From: CAWUIO01 sp963922455
GTDB taxonomy: Bacteria; Bacteroidota; Bacteroidia; Cytophagales; Microscillaceae
Reading direction: 5' to 3'
Assembly (NCBI GenBank): GCA_963922455.1
Contig: CAWUIO010000139.1
Location: forward strand, 1 to 15,906
DNA length: 15,906 nt
The translations under genes and the position numbers were made by a program. The notes under the pieces were generated by a model, which searched no databases, was not told the DNA's origin, and saw nothing but the letters and a program-made list of their open reading frames with translations. Positions 1 through 8,037 of this stretch are shown in pieces. Within the stretch, counting starts at the first letter, position 1. Every line of letters starts with the position of its first letter.

Positions 1-2273
1 ATAGGGTCATACTCCCAAAAGTCATTGACTGAGATACCGGAGGCATTTTCACCGGCGCCTACGTAGCCTTTGCCTCCCAATGAAAAAGACATGGCATTTA
101 GGCGGGCACCTCCAGAAAAATTAGTTTCACGAGTAAATGTATTGCTTGTATCTAGGTTGGGGTCATTAAATTTCCAAAAACTGCTAATTGAGGCCCCTTG
201 AACGATACCCGTACCAAAAAATGCTGTTTCGTCTAAGACAAAAGCAAGCCCAGAGCTTAAGCCTCCTGCAAAACAAAAATCTCCTAGAAATTCCCAGGTG
301 TCATTTGCTAAGTTATATTTCCAAAAATCCCTGAATGGGAGTAAGCCTCTTTGAAGCCCAAGTCCGATATATCCACTATTTGCAATTGTCCAGCTTAGTG
401 CTCCTAAACGCGCAGCCCCAGGAAAATCTTCCTTTCGTACCCAGGTATCATTGTTTGGAATATACTGCCAAGTCTGTTGACTGATGTCAAGCTCAGCTAT
501 TTCTCCCCCCACTACCAAGGCAGTATTGGGAAAATTAATAATACTAGGCTCAATTTTGCCCATGGATGCCGGTAAATTGTTCAAGCTTGCCCAAGAGTCA
601 AGGGCCGGATCATACACGTAAAAGTCGGACAAAGCCTCGAGGTTTTGGTCTGCCCCTCCCCCAACATAGCCAAGGTTTCCTATAGAAAAGCTTATGCCTG
701 AACTTCGGGGAATACCCAGGAAGTCAGCCTTTTGCGTCCAGATATTATTTAAGGGGTCAAATTCCCAAAGGTCATTATAAAACTCTTGCCTTGTATTATT
801 ACTACCATAGCAAACATAGGCTTTATTATCTATGGTAAATGTGCCTGCATTTTCTCTACCTAGGTCAATGAATGCCATCTGAGACCAGGTATCCCCTACT
901 GGGTCGTATTCCCAAATATCACGTAATGCACTTGATTCACCAGACCCTAGTCCGATATAGGCTTTTCCGTTCAAGACAAAGCTTACACCTCCTGAACGAT
1001 CTGGTCCTATAAAATCATTCAGTTCTCTAAATGCTAAATCGGATTGGCAATCAGCGTCTTCTCTTCTTTCCTCGATTAAGGGGCCAATGGATAGGTTGAG
1101 GTTTTGAAGACCGGAGCAACTACTGGGAAGTAATTGGGAGCCTGCTAAATTTTCTTGTATGCCCGTGATTTGAAATACGCCAATAGGATGACTTGACTCT
1201 AAGTAAATACAGGTGTCGGCTAAGCTAAGCTCAAAAGAACTTCCCTTAGATATGGTTGGTAGGTTGACTTCCTCTCCATTAACCCGTAAAGACGTATTAG
1301 GGTCTAAAAATGTGATATGTATTTTTTCATTATCAGGGTTAAGCAAGGTACCAGGACAGACCCAATACTCCATTTCCCACTGCTCGACAGGAATTAATTG
1401 ATCGCCAAGACGGTCTGCATCCAAAGGATCGGAAGAACCTACGTTGTTCTGGGACAATACGGACTCTTCCTGATAAGACACGACAACTTCGAGATTGCTT
1501 TGGATCTCAAGACCTTGTAAGTCTTTGCCAGGCTCGGCGGCTACTTTGAAAGATTCTCCGCGATTAAGTATAGTAGTAAAAGGAGTATTTTCAGAAAACC
1601 CAATAAGGTTTAAGGGGTTTTCTATGGTGATTTCTGTGCCATTAATAAGGGCAAATATGCTAGCCGTATGCTCTAAATGTATATTGGTTTCCCCAGATAT
1701 TTGATTGGAGTTGTAATTGGGGAGTGTAGCTAAGGAGGGTAAAATGAAATGCTTGCCCAATGCCTTGTCTCCTTTTAAATTGTAACGGGCCACACCCCGT
1801 CCATCTTTTGTTTGGAAAAGAACTTCACATTGAACGGGTCTCGAGGTTTCTATACTTATACCTGTTTTAACCCTCCTATTTAAGGAAGCATTTTCAGATA
1901 AGCTGTATAAGGAGCTGAGGTCAACTTTCCGAATTTCATCTGCTTCCAGTATGGCATTTAAAATCCTTGGAGCACTAGAACCGATTAAACTAACCCGTAT
2001 AGTATTGGTATTAGAGCCATTGGAAATTAATAAATAGGCGTTGAGATTAGTAGTATTGGCATTATCTTCATTAGATACTACTTCATTAAAAGGAGGCAAG
2101 TCAAAGTAGTATATTTGACTTATAGCATTGTGGGTACCCAACCAGATTATAGAGAGAAGTGCTAGTATTAAGCAACGACAAAACATAAAGCTTAAAGCAA
2201 GTGGATATGTTTTAATTATTTTTGAAATTACAGAAAAACGAGTTGAACTGCAATTTTTTGAAGAGTAATCCAT
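1..2273 (-). CDS. Secreted IgGFc-binding-like / kelch-repeat surface protein (partial, C-terminus beyond left edge)
   Basis: The minus strand is open from an ATG at 2273 to the window edge, giving 757 codons without a stop. A second ATG at 2186 begins a compact signal peptide (MFCRCLILALLSI, ending near NAISQ); it may be the true start because the outer start leaves an unusually long n-region. Residues about 70-370 resemble the bacterial IgGFc-binding N-terminal domain: AYLLISNGSNTN, ASIFALINGTEITI, a VVVSYQEES strand, and LIPVEQWEMEYWV. From about residue 410 six kelch-type units follow, with motifs such as DIWEYDPVGDTW, DLWEFDPLNNIW, DFYVYDPALDSW and DFWKYNLANDTW; a seventh (DFWEYDP) is cut by the edge. 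Kelch units form beta-propellers. The likely role is cell-surface adhesion or glycan/protein binding, which is inferred. A C-terminal sorting domain might lie outside the window. It diverges from fumarase. Confidence 0.85.
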   Translation of the reverse strand, partial: MDYSSKNCSSTRFSVISKIIKTYPLALSFMFCRCLILALLSIIWLGTHNAISQIYYFDLPPFNEVVSNEDNANTTNLNAYLLISNGSNTNTIRVSLIGSSAPRILNAILEADEIRKVDLSSLYSLSENASLNRRVKTGISIETSRPVQCEVLFQTKDGRGVARYNLKGDKALGKHFILPSLATLPNYNSNQISGETNIHLEHTASIFALINGTEITIENPLNLIGFSENTPFTTILNRGESFKVAAEPGKDLQGLEIQSNLEVVVSYQEESVLSQNNVGSSDPLDADRLGDQLIPVEQWEMEYWVCPGTLLNPDNEKIHITFLDPNTSLRVNGEEVNLPTISKGSSFELSLADTCIYLESSHPIGVFQITGIQENLAGSQLLPSSCSGLQNLNLSIGPLIEERREDADCQSDLAFRELNDFIGPDRSGGVSFVLNGKAYIGLGSGESSALRDIWEYDPVGDTWSQMAFIDLGRENAGTFTIDNKAYVCYGSNNTRQEFYNDLWEFDPLNNIWTQKADFLGIPRSSGISFSIGNLGYVGGGADQNLEALSDFYVYDPALDSWASLNNLPASMGKIEPSIINFPNTALVVGGEIAELDISQQTWQYIPNNDTWVRKEDFPGAARLGALSWTIANSGYIGLGLQRGLLPFRDFWKYNLANDTWEFLGDFCFAGGLSSGLAFVLDETAFFGTGIVQGASISSFWKFNDPNLDTSNTFTRETNFSGGARLNAMSFSLGGKGYVGAGENASGISVNDFWEYDP

Positions 2274-2515
2274 TTTGGCAATAATTACCTAAAACCCTAC
2301 CTCACCTCTAAACAAGCAATCAGATTAAAGAAATCCCTTGGGCGACCAAGAGATTTTAAGGTAATGAAGGAGGCTTTCCCGCATAAATCCTTGATAAATA
2401 TAACTTTGGCACTATTTTTCCAAGAGAAACTGTGTCTTTTCAATCGTGAAAACCCAAAAAAAAATTATTTTTGTCTGAAAACTTGCGGTTCATTCATCAA
2501 AAAATTAAAGCTTTT
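2274..2515. promoter_or_regulatory. Divergent intergenic region with candidate fumarase promoters
   Basis: This 242-bp gap separates the divergent kelch and fumC genes. On the plus strand two octamers match the Bacteroidota -7 consensus TAnnTTTG: TAACTTTG at 2401-2408 and TATTTTTG at 2466-2473. They would give fumC leaders of about 100 and 35 nt. Neither has a convincing -33 TTTG box. A perfect inverted repeat, TTTTCA-ATCG-TGAAAA (2437-2452), lies just upstream of the second box and could be an operator. No good TAnnTTTG box was found for the kelch gene. The assignment rests on motif matching only. Confidence 0.4.
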
Positions 2516-3916
2516 ATGACATTTCGAGTTGAGCGAGACACAATTGGAGAGGTTCGAGTACCGGCTGAGAAATATTGGGGAGCCCAGACCCATAGGTCCC
2601 TACAAAACTTTGCCATAGGCGATAATAAAATGCCCATGGAAGTTATTCGGGCTTTCGCGGTTTTAAAAAAAGCAGCCGCCTTGACGAATCATGAGTTAGG
2701 GGTACTGGATGAAAACAAAAGTCAAGTAATCGCCCAGGTCTGCGATGAAATTTTAAATGGAGAGTTGGATGATCAATTTCCTTTAGTGGTCTGGCAAACG
2801 GGTTCAGGTACCCAGTCTAATATGAACGTAAATGAAGTAGTTGCCAACCGTGCTCACGTTTTACTGGGGGGAAGCTTAGAGGAATCGCCTAAGAAGGTCC
2901 ATCCTAATGATGATGTAAACAAATCTCAGTCTTCCAATGATACCTTCCCTACGGCCATGCATATTGCGGCCTATACGATGCTGGTAGAAGAAACAATCCC
3001 CAAAATTGAAGCACTCCGAAATACACTTGATCAAAAAGCAAAAACATTTGATGAAGTTGTAAAAATCGGGCGCACCCACTTTATGGATGCTACTCCCTTG
3101 ACCCTAGGACAGGAGTTCTCTGGCTACGTTGCCCAATTAGATTTTGGTTTAAAAGCCTTAAAAAATACACTCCCCCATTTAAGTCAGCTAGCCTTAGGGG
3201 GAACCGCGGTAGGTACCGGACTGAATACCCCTGAAGGATATGCTAAATTGGTTGCCCAAAAAATCGCCAATTTGAGTACCTATCCCTTTATTACGGCCGA
3301 AAATAAATTTGAGGCCCTTGCCGCACATGATGCCCTTGTGGAGTCATCGGGCGCTTTAAAGCAACTAGCCGTTAGCTTGATGAAAATAGGGAATGATATC
3401 CGAATGCTCAGTTCTGGCCCCCGTTCGGGAATTGGTGAGATCATAATCCCCGCCAACGAACCCGGTTCTTCTATCATGCCTGGCAAAGTAAATCCTACCC
3501 AGTGTGAAGCCCTTACTATGGTATGTTGCCAGGTAGTAGGCAATGATGTGGCCATCAGCACAGGGGGCATGACCGGACATTTTGAGCTGAATGTTTTCAA
3601 ACCTATGATGATTTATAATTTATTACACTCAGCTCGAATTTTAGGAGATGCTTGTTCCTCATTTGATAAAAACTGTGCCCAAGGTATTGAACCCAATAGG
3701 GAGCGGATCAAGTTGTTGGTCGATAATTCATTAATGCTGGTCACGGCCCTAAACCCCCATATCGGCTACGACAATGCGGCCAAAATTGCCAAAAAAGCCT
3801 ATCGCGAAAATACTACCTTGCGAGAAGCCGCTTTGAGCCTGGGCTTGCTCACCAATGAGCAGTTTGATGAATGGGTGGTTCCAGGAAAAATGGTAGGGGA
3901 CCGTTCTAAATCTTAA
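2516..3916 (+). CDS. fumC: Class II fumarate hydratase (fumarase C)
   Basis: This enzyme interconverts fumarate and L-malate in the TCA cycle as a cytosolic homotetramer without an iron-sulfur cluster. The frame is open from a TTG at 2471, but the ATG at 2516 is chosen because the family's usual beginning (FRVERDTIGEVRVPAEKYWG) follows at once. This gives 466 residues, the normal FumC length. Visible family blocks are GSGTQSNMNVNEV, HPNDDVNKSQSSNDTFPTA, GRTHFMDATPLTLGQE with His188, and the fumarase/aspartase signature GSSIMPGKVNP starting at residue 317 with Ser318. His188 and Ser318 fall at the same numbers as the catalytic pair of E. coli FumC. It appears to be a stand-alone housekeeping gene; 65 bp separates it from the next gene. 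The signature is shared with aspartase and argininosuccinate lyase, but the overall match is to fumarase. Confidence 0.96.
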   Translation: MTFRVERDTIGEVRVPAEKYWGAQTHRSLQNFAIGDNKMPMEVIRAFAVLKKAAALTNHELGVLDENKSQVIAQVCDEILNGELDDQFPLVVWQTGSGTQSNMNVNEVVANRAHVLLGGSLEESPKKVHPNDDVNKSQSSNDTFPTAMHIAAYTMLVEETIPKIEALRNTLDQKAKTFDEVVKIGRTHFMDATPLTLGQEFSGYVAQLDFGLKALKNTLPHLSQLALGGTAVGTGLNTPEGYAKLVAQKIANLSTYPFITAENKFEALAAHDALVESSGALKQLAVSLMKIGNDIRMLSSGPRSGIGEIIIPANEPGSSIMPGKVNPTQCEALTMVCCQVVGNDVAISTGGMTGHFELNVFKPMMIYNLLHSARILGDACSSFDKNCAQGIEPNRERIKLLVDNSLMLVTALNPHIGYDNAAKIAKKAYRENTTLREAALSLGLLTNEQFDEWVVPGKMVGDRSKS

Positions 3917-3981
3917 TACAAAATTATACTTTTATTTAAAACTTAGTAAAAATCAGAACATTCACTATAATTCACCTTTTC

Positions 3982-4644
3982 ATGAAAAAAAGTTTCTTAA
4001 TCTCCCGTATCGCACTCAGCGTAGTTATTACGCTTTGTGCCCTTAATTTTAGCCTTGCTCAAAAACTTTCCAAAGAAGAAAAGAAAGCAAAAAAGGCCGA
4101 AGAAAAAGCCTTAAAACAAGAGCTAAAAGCTTATACCAAAAACCTGGATAGCTACAAGGCATTCAAGGAAGAAAAACTACGGGCCGAAAGCCGGGTAGTT
4201 GAACTGGAAAAAGAAGCGGCCCAAGCCAAAGATGCTAAACTTCGTTGTGAAAACGATTTAAAAGGCGCTAAGTCTAAGATTCAATCGGCCGAAAGCCGCT
4301 TAAAAGCTTGCGAAACCAAGCCCAAAGGTTTTGGGATCCCCAATAATGGACTTTACTATGTGGTACAAATCGGAGCCTTTCAGCAGTCAAATGTGCCAAC
4401 AAATAATGATAACCCCGATTTTCGTAGTGAAAACAATGGCGGTTTGACGAAGTACATCATGGGTGTTTACGACAACCTAGCCGAGGCCGACCAAGTACGT
4501 GATTTTCTAATGCAGTTAGACTTCCGTAGTGACCCAGCTTACCAACCATTTGTTGTTCCTTTCCGGGATGGACAAAGAATTTCCATTGAAGAAGCTTTGG
4601 GGCCAGAAGAAGCCGAAAGGAGACGCCAAAATTTTGGCCAGTAA
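3982..4644 (+). CDS. Secreted coiled-coil protein with SPOR-like C-terminus, paralog 1 of 3
   Basis: A 220-residue exported protein. Residues 1-26 form a signal peptide (MKKSFLISRIALSVV, cleavage near SLA-Q). Then comes LSKEEKKAKKAEEKALKQEL, a charged helix that opens all three tandem paralogs, and a heptad-like coiled coil to about residue 110. The C-terminal half starts with LYYVVQIGAFQQ and continues with TKYIMGVYDNLAEADQVRDF. This resembles a SPOR fold (VQIGAF strand, then a helix of a residue-skipping A/F pattern), the family that binds denuded peptidoglycan glycans. Similar Bacteroidota proteins are often annotated as ezrin/radixin/moesin-like because of the coiled coil, which says little about function. 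It has lost the terminal GKPV/GQRV-type ending in favour of a charged tail (GPEEAERRRQNFGQ). It is probably the first gene of a three-gene operon; the envelope role is inferred. Confidence 0.75.
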   Translation: MKKSFLISRIALSVVITLCALNFSLAQKLSKEEKKAKKAEEKALKQELKAYTKNLDSYKAFKEEKLRAESRVVELEKEAAQAKDAKLRCENDLKGAKSKIQSAESRLKACETKPKGFGIPNNGLYYVVQIGAFQQSNVPTNNDNPDFRSENNGGLTKYIMGVYDNLAEADQVRDFLMQLDFRSDPAYQPFVVPFRDGQRISIEEALGPEEAERRRQNFGQ

Positions 4645-4671
4645 TTTTAAAACACCAAAAATTTAACAAAT

Positions 4672-5265
4672 ATGCGACACCTAATGACCCTAGCCCTTTT
4701 GCTCAGTCTAGGATTTATATCCACGCAGGCTATGAGCCAGGAACTATCCAAAGACGAAAAAAAAGCCCTTAAAAAAGAGATTAAGGCTATGCAAAAGGAT
4801 CCGGCCCGATATAAAAGTTTGAAGGAAGGGATTCAAGATAAAAAAGAACAAGTAGCCGATTTGGACCGTCAGATCAATGATCTCAATGGCTCTATCCAAG
4901 CTACCCGGGGTAAAATCCAAGAAAAAGATCGACAGATCAAAGAATTGGGAAATGAAATTGCCCGAATGAAAGTAGAAAAACAAGAGCTGGCCATTGCCGA
5001 AAGAAACCAGACCAACCTTGAAGGATTGATTTATAAAGTACAAGTAAAAATTGATGATTCGGCCATTTATCGAGAAGTAGATCAGGTTACCGGGAAAAAA
5101 AGGCCCGTATTTACCGGAGAAACTACCCAAGATGGGAACAAATACTACACCCTAGGCTTTTTTAATAACAAAGAAGAAGCCGAATCTTTCAGAAAATACC
5201 TCAATATTTTACGGGTAAAAGGAGCGCAAATTATAGCCTATAAAGATGGAAAGCCCGTTAACTAG
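4672..5265 (+). CDS. Secreted coiled-coil protein with SPOR-like C-terminus, paralog 2 of 3
   Basis: A 197-residue protein starting 27 bp after its upstream paralog, so co-transcription is likely. Residues 1-22 are a signal peptide (MRHLMTLALLLSLGF, cleavage near AMSQ). The mature protein opens with ELSKDEKKALKKEIKAMQKD, parallel to both neighbours. A coiled coil follows at about residues 40-115 with repeated Q/E/K heptads. The C-terminal module begins LIYKVQVKIDD and ends KYYTLGFFNNKEEAESFRKY plus AQIIAYKDGKPVN, a SPOR-like beta-alpha-beta layout. It has VQVK where paralogs 1 and 3 have VQIGA, so the typical SPOR glycine is missing and the binding surface may differ. The envelope location follows from the signal peptide; function is unproven. 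Confidence 0.75.
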   Translation: MRHLMTLALLLSLGFISTQAMSQELSKDEKKALKKEIKAMQKDPARYKSLKEGIQDKKEQVADLDRQINDLNGSIQATRGKIQEKDRQIKELGNEIARMKVEKQELAIAERNQTNLEGLIYKVQVKIDDSAIYREVDQVTGKKRPVFTGETTQDGNKYYTLGFFNNKEEAESFRKYLNILRVKGAQIIAYKDGKPVN

Positions 5266-5307
5266 TATATAGCTGTGGAGATAATAACATAAATTCCATT
5301 AAAAAAA

Positions 5308-5922
5308 ATGATACACAAATCCTTCAAAAACCTATCACTCTTTCTTACAATTGCTTTACTCATGTGGGCCCCCTCTTTAAAGGCCCAGCTCGATAAGGAT
5401 GAAAAAAAACAACTCGTGGCCGAATTGAAAAGCTTTCAAAAAAACTTGGAAGCCTTTCAAGCCTTAAAAGAACAAAGTACCTCTGCCCAATCGCAAGTAA
5501 GCACCCTCCAATCGCAAATCGAAGAAAAAAAAGCCGAAAACACCCAGCTAACCTCCCAAATTCGCAAAAAAGATGACGGGATAGAGTACCTCCAAGAACA
5601 ACTCCGTAAACTTAAAGGAGATGTAACCGAAGTCAATGCCACCCGCCAAGGACGGGGCGACCACGAATGTGCTTTTAGCGTTCAAATTGGCGCTTATCGT
5701 AGCCAAGATTTGACCCGATATATGGATTCTCACCCCAATTTCGGGGTAGAATTGGGCGAAAATGGCCTGAAAAAATATACCCTAGGCTTTTTTACCTCCT
5801 ATTGGGAAGCTAAAAGTTTTAGCAAGTACCTCGATAGCCAAGGTGCCCAAACCTATGTAGTAGGTTTTTATAAAGGACAACGCGTACCTGACCTCAAGGA
5901 CATGACCCAGTGTACATTCTAA
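5308..5922 (+). CDS. Secreted coiled-coil protein with SPOR-like C-terminus, paralog 3 of 3
   Basis: A 204-residue protein, 42 bp after paralog 2. The signal peptide covers about residues 1-26 (FLTIALLMWAPSLKAQ). The mature start, LDKDEKKQLVAELKSFQKNL, aligns with the other two. A long coiled coil of S/Q/E/K heptads spans about residues 50-110. The C-terminus reads AFSVQIGAYRSQDLTRYM, then KKYTLGFFTSYWEAKSFSKY, then AQTYVVGFYKGQRV, the clearest SPOR-like copy of the three. Two cysteines, in HECAF and in the final QCTF, could pair in the periplasm. A hairpin-bearing repeat starts about 20 bp after the stop and may close the operon. The three genes look like serial tandem duplication followed by divergence. 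Confidence 0.77.
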   Translation: MIHKSFKNLSLFLTIALLMWAPSLKAQLDKDEKKQLVAELKSFQKNLEAFQALKEQSTSAQSQVSTLQSQIEEKKAENTQLTSQIRKKDDGIEYLQEQLRKLKGDVTEVNATRQGRGDHECAFSVQIGAYRSQDLTRYMDSHPNFGVELGENGLKKYTLGFFTSYWEAKSFSKYLDSQGAQTYVVGFYKGQRVPDLKDMTQCTF

Positions 5923-5941
5923 TATTTGCTCGAGAATATTT

Positions 5942-6071
5942 AGGGGCTGCCCTATACCCGTTTTATGCCCTCAAAGGGGGCATAAAACGGGTATAGGTCG
6001 GGCTATCGCTACTCGCTGCCTCTCCCCGCAAGGCCCGCACGAGCTCAAACAGGCCGCTCTATCCCTCAGCC
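5942..6071 (+). repeat. REP-like palindromic element, copy 1 (plus orientation)
   Basis: This non-coding element has the module order GGGGCTGCCC, a hairpin, then TCGGGCTATCGCTACTCGCT (5998-6017), a variable segment, GAGCTCAAACAGGCCG (6041-6056), and ATCCCTCAGCC (6061-6071). The same modules occur in the same order on the minus strand at 8038-8168. The conserved blocks match nearly base for base while the stems between them differ. That pattern is typical of interspersed REP-like elements mobilised in trans by RAYT-type transposases. No such transposase lies in this window. The element ends 13 bp short of the hydrolase stop codon at 6085. Confidence 0.75.
5951..5997. terminator. Perfect 20-bp stem hairpin inside repeat copy 1; possible terminator
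   Basis: CCTATACCCGTTTTATGCCC (5951-5970) is exactly complementary to 5978-5997, with a 7-nt loop TCAAAGG. It lies in the convergent gap between paralog 3 and the minus-strand hydrolase, where it could stop or stabilise transcripts from either side. No U-tract follows the stem on either strand, so a classical intrinsic terminator is not shown. It is at least the stem module of the repeat element. Confidence 0.5.
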
Positions 6072-6084
6072 ATTTTGTGCCTTC

Positions 6085-7977
6085 TTACTTCTCTACCACC
6101 GATATACGAATCTGTGAGGGATATTTACTGGAGTGGTGAATCTTGTTACGGGCTATTTGTCCCTCTTTTTCATTAAAGTTATCACCGCCCGTATTTAAGT
6201 TACGGTCAAAACGAGGAAAATTACTACTCGATACCTCAATCCGGATGCGGTGTCCCTCAGCAAAATAATTACTGGTAGCCATGGGCGTCATTTCCACCTC
6301 ATACACCTGGTCTTTTTCCATAAACACTTCTTGGTCATAGCCCTCCCGGTAGCGCAAGCGCTGTATCGTCTCATCCAGATTGTATGCCCGCCCATCCGGG
6401 TATACATCTATCAACTTGATGGTAATATCGGTATCTTTGGCGTCTGAAGAAACATATAAAGTAGATTCTATAAAGCCACTTAATTCCATCCCTTGATTTA
6501 AGGGTTCGCTTGTGTAAACCAATATATCCTGACGCGTTTCCATTTCACTTTGATCGTAAGCCCCACCCCGCACCGCATTCCCGGTACAGCACACATTTCC
6601 GCCGTATGAGGGGACAGGGTTCATCGGGTCATAGGTAAACGCATCGGGTTTGTCTTGGTTTGGAGCTTTCAAAACAAGTTTTCCATCTCCGTACAGGCTA
6701 TTGGCCTTTCCTTCACTACTTAAATACCACGTTTGGGTGCTTGCTCCCTCGGGGGGCCAGGTATCTGAAGATTGCCATTGGTTACTGCCCATCGTGTAAT
6801 ATTGTACTTTAGGCAGATTTGCGAGAAGCCCCTTTTCCTTTCCTTTGAGGAAATGGTCAAACCAGGCATAAATCTGTTCGTCGTAGTTTAGCCGGGCATC
6901 TCCCAAGTCACGCTGGCCCACGATGGTTTTCTCCTGGGCCCTTTTGTAAGCACAGTGCAAGGTGGGAGCAATGACCAAATACTGATTATCTCTGACTTGG
7001 GGATCTTTGGCATTTTTACGCACATGAGTATAAAGCGCCAGGTTAGGGCTGATAGACACGTCATACCAAGTACAAAACCAGAAGCTGGGAACATTTAGCT
7101 CCATATCGTCGTGATAAAGCCCACCTTTATACCAGGCAGGGTTATTGGGTTTACGAGGGATCATCTGCTCATAAATCCCTACTGGGCCTTCTACTTGGGA
7201 GATTATTTCGCTTACGGGTAAATGCCTGAGCCCCTCGGCCCAATCTACCCGAGGCCTTTCTGGAGCCAGATCAAAATACCGAGATGCCCGTATGAGGTCC
7301 TCTTGACTGGCATTCTTAGGAAAAGTGGGCCGGATACGGTCATTCTGAACCCCGTAGAGCCAGGCGATGAAGAGCATTTGCACGGCTCCTCCCCGGTACC
7401 AATTCCCTTGTTCATAGTAGTCACCTACTCTACCTACTCCTGCCCCATACGATTGAGGCACCATTGCGGCCAGGGCCGGATGATTTTGGGAGGCAGCAGC
7501 CATTTGCCATTCTGCCGTAGAAGAACAGCCTAAGGTGCCAATCTTACCATTGCACCATGTTTGCTTAGACATCCACTCAAAAGCATCGTAGGCATCCGTT
7601 AAGGGAGTCCCCAGGATGTCCCATTCCCCTTCTGAAAAGTAACGCCCCCTTTCATTTTGAACGACGTAAGCATAGCCCCGGAAGACCGCTTCGTAAGCTC
7701 TTTGATACGTACGGGTCCGCATTTCTCCATTGCCCCAAGAGTTAAAATTGTAAGGAGTACGCGAAAAAATAATAGGCACCTGGGCACTCCCCTTAGGGCG
7801 ATAAATATCGGTACAAAGACGTACGCCATCACGCATGGGCATCATGACCTTTTGGTCTATCACGGCAATATCTTGTAATTTGTGTAAAACCTCGACATCT
7901 TGAGCATAAAGCGAAGTATGGCTCAAGTAAAAGAGGCTAATCCCGAGTAGGACTCTTGTGAATAGGGAAGAATGCAT
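6085..7977 (-). CDS. Secreted CocE/NonD-family alpha/beta hydrolase (X-Pro dipeptidyl-peptidase-like)
   Basis: This is a 630-residue exported serine hydrolase. The frame opens at a TTG (8037), but the ATG at 7977 places a standard signal peptide at the N-terminus (SSLFTRVLLGISLFYLSHTS, ending LYAQ). Family marks in order are DGVRLCTDIYRPKG, SRTPYNF, NERGRYFSEGEWD and DAYDAFEWMSKQTW. The nucleophile elbow is GTLGCSSTAEWQ with Ser152, followed by FCTWYDVS with Asp306 and APTLHCAYKRA with His341. The C-terminal third (SSDAKDTDITIKLIDVYPDG, and IRIEVSSSNFPRFDRN) is the jelly-roll domain of CocE and X-Pro dipeptidyl peptidases. Family members cleave esters, acyl-amide bonds or Xaa-Pro peptides; the substrate cannot be read from sequence. 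The usual GxSYxG elbow is replaced by GCSST. The gene stands alone on its strand between two inverted repeats. Confidence 0.9.
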   Translation of the reverse strand: MHSSLFTRVLLGISLFYLSHTSLYAQDVEVLHKLQDIAVIDQKVMMPMRDGVRLCTDIYRPKGSAQVPIIFSRTPYNFNSWGNGEMRTRTYQRAYEAVFRGYAYVVQNERGRYFSEGEWDILGTPLTDAYDAFEWMSKQTWCNGKIGTLGCSSTAEWQMAAASQNHPALAAMVPQSYGAGVGRVGDYYEQGNWYRGGAVQMLFIAWLYGVQNDRIRPTFPKNASQEDLIRASRYFDLAPERPRVDWAEGLRHLPVSEIISQVEGPVGIYEQMIPRKPNNPAWYKGGLYHDDMELNVPSFWFCTWYDVSISPNLALYTHVRKNAKDPQVRDNQYLVIAPTLHCAYKRAQEKTIVGQRDLGDARLNYDEQIYAWFDHFLKGKEKGLLANLPKVQYYTMGSNQWQSSDTWPPEGASTQTWYLSSEGKANSLYGDGKLVLKAPNQDKPDAFTYDPMNPVPSYGGNVCCTGNAVRGGAYDQSEMETRQDILVYTSEPLNQGMELSGFIESTLYVSSDAKDTDITIKLIDVYPDGRAYNLDETIQRLRYREGYDQEVFMEKDQVYEVEMTPMATSNYFAEGHRIRIEVSSSNFPRFDRNLNTGGDNFNEKEGQIARNKIHHSSKYPSQIRISVVEK

Positions 7978-8037
7978 ATGAATTAGAATTTGATAAAGGA
8001 AGATAGGGAATTTAGGAAGGAATGGTAGATTTTCCAA

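Noticed and set aside
1213..1704. Plus-strand open frames of 62 and 69 codons
   Set aside because: They lie antisense within the continuous minus-strand IgGFc-like/kelch frame, which has clear domain patterns; the plus frames have none.
2471..2515. TTG start extending fumarase by 15 residues
   Set aside because: The conserved FumC beginning follows the ATG at 2516, and this start places His188 and Ser318 at the E. coli numbers.
3280..3600. Minus-strand frame of 106 codons inside fumC
   Set aside because: It is a shadow of the strongly conserved fumarase frame and shows no family motif.
5942..6071. CRISPR array or tRNA in the palindromic region
   Set aside because: There is only one copy per site with no spacer periodicity, and no cloverleaf or T-loop sequence.
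7222..7533. Plus-strand frame of 103 codons inside the hydrolase
   Set aside because: It is antisense to conserved catalytic-domain sequence and lacks recognisable features.
7978..8037. TTG start extending the CocE-type hydrolase by 20 residues
   Set aside because: The ATG at 7977 yields a normal signal peptide; the extension would put 20 extra residues before it and abut the repeat element.
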